From: JAQIBY01 sp051747965
GTDB lineage: Bacteria; Bacteroidota; Bacteroidia; Bacteroidales; ML635J-15
DNA length: 59,237 nucleotides
NCBI GenBank assembly: GCA_051747965.1
Contig: JBNJGS010000010.1
Location: 1 to 59,237, forward strand
Direction of reading: 5' to 3'
The position numbers and the translations under genes are program-made. The notes below the pieces were generated by a model, which did no database searches, was not told the DNA's origin, and saw only the letters and a program-made list of their open reading frames with translations. Positions within the stretch are counted from its first letter, which is position 1. Every line of letters begins with the position of its first letter. Of the stretch, positions 8,533 through 14,835 are shown in pieces.

Positions 8533-8565
8533 TGTTAGGAGAATAACAATGTTAAAAAAATAACA
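8533..8565 (+). promoter_or_regulatory. tandem palindromic operators before the hydrogenase accessory operon
   Basis: Two 16-bp palindromes of form TGTTA-N6-TAACA lie at 8533-8548 (spacer GGAGAA) and 8550-8565 (spacer AAAAAA). Their centres are 17 bp apart. The downstream copy touches the -7 box at 8566 and covers the place where a -33 box should be. The same arrangement, with the same 17-bp spacing, precedes the hydrogenase structural operon at 12493-12525. The shape fits a CRP/FNR-family dimer site (such as HcpR types) or, less well, a Rex site. Overlap with the core promoter suggests repression. Confidence 0.75.
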
Positions 8566-8573
8566 TATATTTG
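8566..8573 (+). promoter_or_regulatory. -7 promoter box of the hydrogenase accessory operon
   Basis: TATATTTG exactly matches TAnnTTTG; the ATG follows 21 bases later. No -33 box is recognisable because the position is occupied by the palindromes. A TTG codon at 8571 lies inside this box and cannot be the translation start. Confidence 0.65.
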
Positions 8574-8594
8574 CAGTCAAATAATAATGATACA

Positions 8595-8939
8595 ATGAAT
8601 ATACATCAGATCAACAGAATTGTAAATGGCATTATCCTCACGGGCACAACTCCGGAGCAGGATTTTACTTATGCCTTTGCCTCTGATTTGATGAGTGATG
8701 TATTAACCCTGGACATTGATAACGGTTTGATTTTACTCACGGGTCTTTCTACAACCCAGACAATCAGGACAGCGGAAATGTCAAATGTGAATTGTGTTAT
8801 TATTGCCAGAGGAAAGCGCGTGACAAATGAAATGCTGAAGCTTGCCGAAGAAAACGGCATTGCTGTTATTTCATGCACGTCTTCATTATATGGTGTTTCA
8901 GGAAGTTTGTTTGAGAATGGTATTAAACCGGTGTATTGA
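8595..8939 (+). CDS. DRTGG-type domain protein, hydrogenase-linked (copy 1)
   Basis: A 114-residue single-domain protein resembling the DRTGG domain, which is found next to CBS domains and in phosphotransacetylases and is thought to be a ligand-binding regulatory fold. It starts with the family-like MNIHQINRIVNGI. Typical segments are ASDLMSDVL near 29, a hydrophobic strand LILLTGL, then a conserved VNCVIIARGK and a C-terminal GIAVISC. The DRTGG motif itself is not intact. ATG 8595 is chosen because it follows the promoter. Its stop overlaps the next ATG by one base, so translation is probably coupled. A second copy lies at 10718. The ligand is unknown. Confidence 0.8.
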   Translation: MNIHQINRIVNGIILTGTTPEQDFTYAFASDLMSDVLTLDIDNGLILLTGLSTTQTIRTAEMSNVNCVIIARGKRVTNEMLKLAEENGIAVISCTSSLYGVSGSLFENGIKPVY

Positions 8940-9352
8940 TGCTGATGAAATTTGACATAGAAGGAGGAGATTTTACCAGTGCCGGAAAAGCCAGCAGTGA
9001 AGTGAAAAAGGTATTGAAACACCTCAATGTCAATCCCGGGCTCATCAGGAGGGCTGCGGTAGCGCTGTATGAAGCAGAAGTGAATGTTGTTGCCCATGCC
9101 TGGAAAGGCACCATGGAAGTTGAAATCACCAGCGCTGTGTTGAAAGTTATGATACAGGACGAGGGGCCCGGGATTGACGATATTGAGCAGGCCATGGAAG
9201 AAGGATGGTCAACAGCCTCCGATACTGTTCGGGAAATGGGATTCGGTGCCGGTATGGGTTTGCCCAATATTAAGCGCAATGTAGACCATATGGTACTGAG
9301 TTCGGAATCCGGAAAAGGAACAAAAATTGAATTTTCATTGAAATTATCATGA
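8939..9352 (+). CDS. GHKL ATPase, anti-sigma factor kinase (RsbW)-like
   Basis: A 137-residue protein consisting of a single GHKL/HATPase domain, like RsbW-type serine kinases. The N-box is YEAEVNVVAHAW near 42-53, the G1 box DEGPGID near 77 and the G2 box GFGAGMGL near 102, followed by GKGTKIEF. No dimerisation/phosphoacceptor domain is present, so it is not an ordinary histidine kinase. ATG 8939 overlaps the previous stop (TGATG); ATG 8945 is an alternative start. Its own stop overlaps the next start by ATGA, so this is a tightly coupled operon. It may phosphorylate or hold a partner encoded in the operon, which is inference. Confidence 0.88.
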   Translation: MLMKFDIEGGDFTSAGKASSEVKKVLKHLNVNPGLIRRAAVALYEAEVNVVAHAWKGTMEVEITSAVLKVMIQDEGPGIDDIEQAMEEGWSTASDTVREMGFGAGMGLPNIKRNVDHMVLSSESGKGTKIEFSLKLS

Positions 9353-10740
9353 CAAGGACAGAAAAAACATATGCACATGCAATCAGGGTTGATACAAACA
9401 CTTGTATCGGCTGTTCCCATTGTATGAGGGTGTGTCCTACACAGGCCATCAGAATTGTTGATGGTCATGCAGAGATACAGGCCAGGCGTTGTGTTGACTG
9501 CGGGGAATGTTTCCGTGTGTGTCCTGTTTCTGCCATCTATGTCAAAGCTGATGAGCTTGATATGATCAATGAGTTTGATGTGAGAGTTGCCCTGATTCCC
9601 TCTGTTTTTATCGGACAGTTCCCTGCAAAATATACCACCACAGATATCATCAATGCCATACATCAGCTTGGTTTTCATCATGTGTTTGAAGTGGAACATG
9701 CTGCCGACTATATCAAAAAACGCTATCAGGAGCATAGTCAACATGCGCAGCAAAAACCGGCAATCAGTTCATATTGCCCTGCAGTGGTGAGATTGATACA
9801 GGTAATGTTCCCCTCACTTACTTCCAATATCCTGCAGATTAAAGCTCCGCATGATTTGGCGGCCTTGTATTACAGAGACCTGCTGCGGGAAAACAGGGAA
9901 AAAGAGACCGGTAAAGTCGGAGTGTTTTATTTTACTCCCTGCGCTTCGAAAATTGTAGCGGCCAAGGAACCGGTAGGAGAGGAAGAGTCATGTATAGATG
10001 GTGCGCTGAGTATGGAGTATATGTACAATGCGGTCTTCCGTATTCTTATGGATACTGATGAAAGCGAGTGCCTGATTGATAAGGTGGATATGTCGTCTGA
10101 TGCTGTAAAATGGAGCCTAAACGGGACAGAAAAAAAATATTATCCCGGACGCAGTCTGTCTATTGACGGTATGAGTAACAATATTGAATTTCTGGAAAAA
10201 CTCGAAAGCGGCGAAATTTCCGATGTTGATTTTCTGGAATTGCGTGCCTGTGATCAGGGATGCGCCGGTGGTATCCTTTGTCCTGCCAACCGATTCCTGA
10301 CGGTTGAGCGTCTTGACAGCAGGCGGGAGTATTTCGACAGGATGGCAGCAAAAGACAGAATCAGCAATCCTGTCCTTGAAAAAGCAGAATTTTTGTCAGA
10401 TAAGGATGGCACAGAACGTGTATTGCCCCGTTCCGGTATGGCTCTGGATGAGGATTTGGATAAGGCTATGCACAAAATGGATAAAATGGAAAAAATGCTG
10501 GCTTATCTTCCGGGTTTTGACTGCGGTGCCTGCGGCGCACCAACCTGTAAAGCCCTGGCAGAAGATATCGCCTCGGATAAAGCCAGCTTGTCGCATTGTG
10601 TTTTTGTTCAGCGTGTGATGGAGAAAAATTATAAACTCAGTCCGGACCAGGCTTTTTTGATTATCGAAAAAATCTGGGGAAAAAACCGGCTTGAAAAATA
10701 TAAACATGAAGGAAAAGATGAATCTCAAAAAACTGACTGA
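9349..10740 (+). CDS. [FeFe]-hydrogenase-like protein with altered active site (HfsB/sensory type)
   Basis: A 463-residue iron-sulfur protein. Two [4Fe-4S] ferredoxin motifs (CIGCSHCMRVCP from Cys19, and CVDCGECFRVCP near 50) precede a hydrogenase H-cluster domain. The four cysteines expected to hold the H-cluster cubane are present: Cys143 (SSYCPAV), Cys198 (TPC..K), Cys301 and Cys305 (RACDQGC). The proton-relay cysteine of the usual TSCCP motif is Tyr142 here, and the GGGQP tail of motif 3 is missing. A C-terminal 4Fe-4S domain (DCGACGAPTC near 387-396, later Cys) resembles RnfB-type FeS domains. This architecture is known as HfsB-like and occurs with bifurcating hydrogenases. Efficient H2 catalysis is doubtful; sensing or electron relay is more likely. 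Confidence 0.85.
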   Translation: MTRTEKTYAHAIRVDTNTCIGCSHCMRVCPTQAIRIVDGHAEIQARRCVDCGECFRVCPVSAIYVKADELDMINEFDVRVALIPSVFIGQFPAKYTTTDIINAIHQLGFHHVFEVEHAADYIKKRYQEHSQHAQQKPAISSYCPAVVRLIQVMFPSLTSNILQIKAPHDLAALYYRDLLRENREKETGKVGVFYFTPCASKIVAAKEPVGEEESCIDGALSMEYMYNAVFRILMDTDESECLIDKVDMSSDAVKWSLNGTEKKYYPGRSLSIDGMSNNIEFLEKLESGEISDVDFLELRACDQGCAGGILCPANRFLTVERLDSRREYFDRMAAKDRISNPVLEKAEFLSDKDGTERVLPRSGMALDEDLDKAMHKMDKMEKMLAYLPGFDCGACGAPTCKALAEDIASDKASLSHCVFVQRVMEKNYKLSPDQAFLIIEKIWGKNRLEKYKHEGKDESQKTD

Positions 10741-11059
10741 CGATCTGGAATTTACCATACTGTCAGGAAAAAATCTGGCCGAAGCCAGAGAGCCCAAAGG
10801 TGCATTTACATCTGACCTCTTGAGTGATGTGATGGGGAAAGCAGAAGAAAATATGTTGTGGATAACTTCCCAGACACACAAAAATATTTTGGCAATTGCA
10901 TCTTTGAAAGAACTTTCAGGCATAATTATTGTTAATAATAACAGAGAAGTAAAAGATGATGTACTTGAACTCGCCAAAAAAGAAGATGTTGTGATAATAA
11001 AATCCAATCATCCGGCGTTTGAAACATCAGGAATGTTGTTTGACTATTTGAATCAATAG
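10718..11059 (+). CDS. DRTGG-type domain protein, hydrogenase-linked (copy 2)
   Basis: A 113-residue paralogue of the protein at 8595, with the same plan: LTDDLEFTILSG start, FTSDLLSDVMG near 33, a hydrophobic ASLKELSGIIIVNNN segment and a VVIIKSNHPAFETSGMLF end. ATG 10718 is preferred because AAGGAAAAG lies just before it and the protein then starts like its family. ATG 10706 is possible. The gene overlaps the hydrogenase-like gene by 23 bases, so it is translationally coupled. Like copy 1 it lacks an intact DRTGG motif and has no catalytic domain. A regulatory ligand-binding role is inferred from the family only. Confidence 0.78.
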   Translation: MNLKKLTDDLEFTILSGKNLAEAREPKGAFTSDLLSDVMGKAEENMLWITSQTHKNILAIASLKELSGIIIVNNNREVKDDVLELAKKEDVVIIKSNHPAFETSGMLFDYLNQ

Positions 11060-11061
11060 GG

Positions 11062-11802
11062 ATGAAAGCGTTTAAGGCAGACTTACATTTGCATACCTGC
11101 CTGTCACCCTGCGGTGATCTGGACATGAGTCCGGTCAATATTGTCGAAGAAGCAAAAAGAAAAAATCTCGACATGATTGGCATCACAGATCATAACAGTA
11201 CAAGAAACGTGAAAACCGTTATGGAGGTGGCCGAAAAGTACAATATTTTCGTGCTCGGTGGCTGCGAAGTGACGTCGCAGGAAGAAGTTCACTGCCTCGC
11301 ATTCTTCCCCGATATTAACAGTCTGGATGAATTTCAGGTGTACCTGGATGCGCATTTGCCTGATATTGAGAATAAACCGGAAAAGTTAGGATTTCAGGTA
11401 GCTGTTGATAAGTTTGATACAATAAATTACGAAGAAAATCGTTTATTAGTTGCGGCGTTAAACGAGGACATTGAGTCCATCGCCGAAAAGGTTCTCAGAC
11501 TGGGTGGCGTTTTTATACCTGCCCATGTCGATAAAGAAAAAAACAGTGTTTTTAGCCAGCTCGGGTTCCTACCTTACGGCTTGAGTTTTCATGCTCTGGA
11601 ACTATCCCCGAATACCTGTCTATCTACTTTCAATAATATCCGTCCCGGGCTGGCTTTTCACTGTTTTGTTCAAAATTCTGACGCACATTACCTCAACGAT
11701 ATCGGTAAAACACATACCATTTACAACATGCAACGTCCCGACTGGGATAACTTTTATGCCTGTTTTCAAAAAGATTCACCCAACAACATTCAGCTTTTAT
11801 GA
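11062..11802 (+). CDS. PHP-domain phosphoesterase
   Basis: A 246-residue PHP-superfamily protein. It has the first metal-binding motif ADLHLHTCLSPCG at about 4-16, ITDHNS near 40, a GCEVTS segment near 69 and a late NSDAHYLNDIG motif near 211-221. These supply the His/Asp/Glu ligands for a metal centre that hydrolyses phosphoesters, as in YciV/TrpH-like enzymes. It starts two bases after the previous stop and overlaps the next gene by four bases. PHP genes sit in the same place beside hydrogenase genes in Thermotogales and Clostridia, from general knowledge. The substrate is unknown; a nucleotide or phosphoprotein is possible. Confidence 0.88.
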   Translation: MKAFKADLHLHTCLSPCGDLDMSPVNIVEEAKRKNLDMIGITDHNSTRNVKTVMEVAEKYNIFVLGGCEVTSQEEVHCLAFFPDINSLDEFQVYLDAHLPDIENKPEKLGFQVAVDKFDTINYEENRLLVAALNEDIESIAEKVLRLGGVFIPAHVDKEKNSVFSQLGFLPYGLSFHALELSPNTCLSTFNNIRPGLAFHCFVQNSDAHYLNDIGKTHTIYNMQRPDWDNFYACFQKDSPNNIQLL

Positions 11803-12365
11803 TTGACCTGGCAATGCATAGCATGGACATCATTCAGAATTCAATAAGGGCGGGTGCCGATATCCTCACTTTGGAATTTGCAGAAAACACAAAAACCCAC
11901 GAGCTTATCTTTATGCTGGAAGACAATGGCAGCGGTATGGATGAGCAAATGCTCGAAAACAGCCAGAATCCTTTTTACACCAGCCGGACAACCCGAAAAG
12001 TTGGTCTGGGTATCCCAATGCTGAAAATGACCGCTGAACAGAGCGGAGGCTGGTTCAGGCTGCAGTCAGAAACCGGAAAAGGAACCATTGTAAAAGCCTT
12101 GTATCGAACAGACAATATTGATTGTCTTCCCCTGGGCGACCTGCCGGCATATCTGTCACTTGTGCTGGCTGCAAATCCGGATGTTACCCTTGACTTTACC
12201 TATTCCCTGAATGAGCATGTTTTTTCATTCACAACTGAGGAGCTTAAAGAAGCAGGCATTACAGATTACGCCAGCGCCCCAATGAGAGAAACCATCAAAG
12301 AATTTATCAAAGAAAATCTTGAAGACTTGTTCCAGCATCGCAACAAAAGCTCGTACTTATGTTGA
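11799..12365 (+). CDS. GHKL ATPase (second hydrogenase-linked copy)
   Basis: A 188-residue protein with an N-terminal GHKL ATPase domain. The N-box is MDIIQNSIRAGA near 9-20 (the MutL/Hsp90-like form), the G1 box DNGSGMD near 42, FYTSRTT near 57, and the G2 box VGLGIPM near 67, followed by GKGT. The C-terminal 90 residues are specific to this family and include LPAYLSLVLAANPDV. It differs from the RsbW-like protein at 8939, so the operon has two distinct nucleotide-binding switches. It overlaps the PHP gene by ATGA and is the last gene of the accessory operon. The biochemical role is not established. Confidence 0.85.
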   Translation: MIDLAMHSMDIIQNSIRAGADILTLEFAENTKTHELIFMLEDNGSGMDEQMLENSQNPFYTSRTTRKVGLGIPMLKMTAEQSGGWFRLQSETGKGTIVKALYRTDNIDCLPLGDLPAYLSLVLAANPDVTLDFTYSLNEHVFSFTTEELKEAGITDYASAPMRETIKEFIKENLEDLFQHRNKSSYLC

Positions 12366-12492
12366 TAAACATATGGCCGTATAAATATACTTTGTTTTAC
12401 TTGCTTATTTGCAAATCACAGAATATCAGGGATATAAAAAGGCCAGTGCTGCTGGGTTCCCGCCTGTTTGCAAAAACCTGCAATACAACATA

Positions 12493-12525
12493 TGTTAAAA
12501 AAATAACAGTGTTAAAAAGATAACG
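12493..12525 (+). promoter_or_regulatory. tandem palindromic operators before the hydrogenase operon
   Basis: TGTTA-N6-TAACA at 12493-12508 (spacer AAAAAA) and TGTTA-N6-TAACG at 12510-12525 (spacer AAAAGA). The centres are 17 bp apart, exactly as at 8533-8565. The second copy covers the -33 region of the promoter box at 12535. This is strong evidence that one regulator controls both operons. Confidence 0.78.
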
Positions 12526-12534
12526 AAAAATGTT

Positions 12535-12542
12535 TATCTTTG
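12535..12542 (+). promoter_or_regulatory. -7 promoter box of the hydrogenase operon
   Basis: TATCTTTG exactly matches TAnnTTTG. The transcript would have a leader of roughly 60 bases before the first ATG. No -33 box is recognisable; its position falls in the palindromes. Confidence 0.7.
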
Positions 12543-12592
12543 TGGTCAGAAATATAATGACTATTTTAATAGCAAAATATTAATTGAATAAC

Positions 12593-12598
12593 AGGAGG
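12593..12598 (+). promoter_or_regulatory. strong Shine-Dalgarno of the first hydrogenase gene
   Basis: AGGAGG seven bases before the ATG at 12606. GGAGG (13011-13015) and AAGGA (14823-14827) precede the next two genes. Most other genes of the window have no such site, which is normal for Bacteroidota, so this operon stands out. Confidence 0.75.
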
Positions 12599-12605
12599 AT
12601 TAAAA

Positions 12606-13007
12606 ATGGCAAAAATTAAATCGCTGGCAGACCTGAAGAAAAAACAGGAAGAATTGCGCTCAAATCTCAGTCTTAGAGATAAGGCCGATCGACCTGAATC
12701 TGTTGTGCAGGTGAAAGTCGCCATGGCAACCTGTGGCATCGCTTCCGGTGCCAAGGACAGCATGGAGTTTTTTCTCGATGAACTTGAAAAAAGAAACGTT
12801 GAGGCAGTGGTTACACAAACCGGTTGTATGGGCTATTGTTATGCTGAGCCAACCGTGGAAATAACCAAACCCGGAGAAGACCCGATAGTGTTTGGTTGGG
12901 TGGACACCAAAAAAGCTGATGAAATCATCGAGCGTTACATCAAAAACGGTGAACTCGTTGACGGCATCATACCACAGAATTATGAAACCATTGATAATAA
13001 AAATTAA
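12606..13007 (+). CDS. [2Fe-2S] thioredoxin-fold ferredoxin, hydrogenase-linked
   Basis: A 133-residue protein with a helical N-terminus and a thioredoxin-like [2Fe-2S] domain of the NuoE C-terminal type. The four cysteines are in MATCGIASGA (near 43) and QTGCMGYCYAEP (near 77-81); the exact ligand set is inferred. It is the first gene of the hydrogenase operon, with a strong ribosome-binding site and 17 bases before hydB. Homologous small ferredoxins accompany electron-bifurcating hydrogenases in Thermotogales and Clostridia. It probably shuttles electrons or belongs to the complex, but its role is not shown here. Confidence 0.87.
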   Translation: MAKIKSLADLKKKQEELRSNLSLRDKADRPESVVQVKVAMATCGIASGAKDSMEFFLDELEKRNVEAVVTQTGCMGYCYAEPTVEITKPGEDPIVFGWVDTKKADEIIERYIKNGELVDGIIPQNYETIDNKN

Positions 13008-13024
13008 GCTGGAGGAAAAAAGGA

Positions 13025-14818
13025 ATGGCTAATTACAAAATGCATATTCTTGTTTGCGGAGGTACCGGTTGCAGGGCTTCAGAGAGTGATACACTCACAG
13101 AAGAGCTCAAAGCTGCGCTGGAAACCAAAGCCTTAAGTGATGAAATTCAGGTGATAGAAACCGGTTGTTTTGGCTTTTGCGAAAAAGGGCCGATTGTGAA
13201 AATCATGCCGGACAATACCTTTTATACCGAAGTTAAACCCGAAGATGCCAAAGATATCATCGATGAGCATATTATAAAAGGAAGAAAAGTGGAAAGGCTG
13301 CTGTACACTGATCCTGAGAATAAAAAACATATCAGTGATTCCAAGCACATGGGTTTTTACAAAAAACAGCTTCGTATCGCCTTGCGTAATTGTGGTTTTA
13401 TCGACCCTGAAAACATTGAGGAAGCTCTCGCCAATGATGCATACCTTGCAATGGGACAGGCGCTTGGAGAAATGTCACCCGATGAGGTTATCAATGTCAT
13501 GAAAGAATCCGGTCTGCGTGGCCGTGGTGGTGGTGGATTCCCGGCCGGCCTGAAATGGCAGTTTGCCGCACAGAATCCTTCAGACGAAAAATACGTGGTG
13601 TGCAACGCTGATGAAGGTGATCCTGGTGCTTTTATGGACAGATCCATTCTCGAAGGTGATCCACATACCGTGCTTGAGGCAATGGCCATTTGTGGCTACA
13701 GCACCGGAGCAAACAAAGGTCTGATTTATATCAGAGCAGAATACCCCCTGGCAATTCAACGCCTGCTGAAAGCCATCGACCAGGCCAAAGATATGGGATT
13801 CCTCGGAAAAGATATCCTGGGTAGCGGCTTCGATTTCGATGTGGAACTCAGATATGGTGCCGGTGCCTTTGTTTGTGGTGAGGAAACTGCCCTGATACAT
13901 TCAATGGAAGGCAGCAGAGGTGAACCAACAGTAAAACCTCCTTTCCCCGCAGAGTCCGGTTACAAAGAAAAACCAACCAACGTGAACAATGTCGAAACTT
14001 TCGCCAATGTTCCTGTTATCCTGCTGAAAGGTGCAGACTGGTTCAAAAAAATCGGAACAGAAAAATCCGCCGGTACTAAAGTCTTTGCACTCGCCGGTAA
14101 AGTAAATAATGTAGGCCTTATTGAAGTCCCGATGGGTACAACACTGCGCGAAGTGATTTTTGAAATCGGCGGTGGAATCAAAAACGGCAAAAAATTCAAA
14201 GCAGTACAGACTGGTGGCCCCTCCGGTGGATGTCTTACCGAGAAACATCTTGATACACCAATTGACTTTGATAACCTCATTGCTGCCGGCTCTATGATGG
14301 GTTCCGGTGGTATGATCGTCATGGATGAGGATGACTGTATGGTCTCTGTGTCCAAATTTTATCTTGACTTTACAGTAGAAGAAAGCTGTGGAAAATGTAC
14401 TCCCTGCCGGATCGGTAACAAAAGACTGTATGAGTTGCTTGAAAAAATCACAGAAGGCAAGGGTACACTTGAAGATATTGACCTGCTGAGAAACCTAAGT
14501 GCAGTAATTAAAGATACTTCACTTTGCGGATTGGGACAAACTTCTCCCAACCCGGTACTCTCAACCATGGATAATTTCTATCATGAATACATTGCCCACG
14601 TAACCGATAAAAAATGTCCTGCCGGTCAGTGTGATGCTCTCAAACAATACATCATAGACGAGGAAAACTGTGTCGGTTGTACCGCCTGTGCCAGGGTTTG
14701 TCCTGTCAATGCAATTTCAGGGGAGCGCAAACAAGTGCACGAAATCAACCAGGACATCTGCATCAAGTGTGGTGCTTGTTACGAGAAGTGTAAATTTAAC
14801 GCAATCTTCATTAAATAA
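13025..14818 (+). CDS. hydB: [FeFe]-hydrogenase subunit beta, NADH-oxidising (NuoF-like)
   Basis: Flavin- and NAD-binding subunit of the trimeric, probably electron-bifurcating hydrogenase. It has 597 residues, the usual HydB size. An N-terminal [2Fe-2S] thioredoxin fold spans about 1-85 (CGGTGC, ETGCFGFCEKGP). The FMN/NADH domain follows, with GLRGRGGGGFPAG from about 163 and NADEGDPGAF near 198. Next come an SLBB segment and the ESCGKCTPCR cluster site near 453-462 with a later SLCGLGQ. Two [4Fe-4S] motifs close the chain (CVGCTACARVCP, CIKCGACYEKC). Order hydB-hydA-hydC, with GGAGG before the start and hydA 17 bases after the stop, indicates one transcript. Confidence 0.96.
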   Translation: MANYKMHILVCGGTGCRASESDTLTEELKAALETKALSDEIQVIETGCFGFCEKGPIVKIMPDNTFYTEVKPEDAKDIIDEHIIKGRKVERLLYTDPENKKHISDSKHMGFYKKQLRIALRNCGFIDPENIEEALANDAYLAMGQALGEMSPDEVINVMKESGLRGRGGGGFPAGLKWQFAAQNPSDEKYVVCNADEGDPGAFMDRSILEGDPHTVLEAMAICGYSTGANKGLIYIRAEYPLAIQRLLKAIDQAKDMGFLGKDILGSGFDFDVELRYGAGAFVCGEETALIHSMEGSRGEPTVKPPFPAESGYKEKPTNVNNVETFANVPVILLKGADWFKKIGTEKSAGTKVFALAGKVNNVGLIEVPMGTTLREVIFEIGGGIKNGKKFKAVQTGGPSGGCLTEKHLDTPIDFDNLIAAGSMMGSGGMIVMDEDDCMVSVSKFYLDFTVEESCGKCTPCRIGNKRLYELLEKITEGKGTLEDIDLLRNLSAVIKDTSLCGLGQTSPNPVLSTMDNFYHEYIAHVTDKKCPAGQCDALKQYIIDEENCVGCTACARVCPVNAISGERKQVHEINQDICIKCGACYEKCKFNAIFIK

Positions 14819-14835
14819 TTAAAAGGATCGATACA

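Noticed and set aside
8571..8594. TTG start for the first DRTGG protein
   Set aside because: The codon is part of the -7 promoter box, so it would not be in the transcript.
8923..9753. 276-codon open frame on the minus strand
   Set aside because: Antisense shadow of the GHKL and hydrogenase-like genes, which carry clear motifs in tightly overlapping order.
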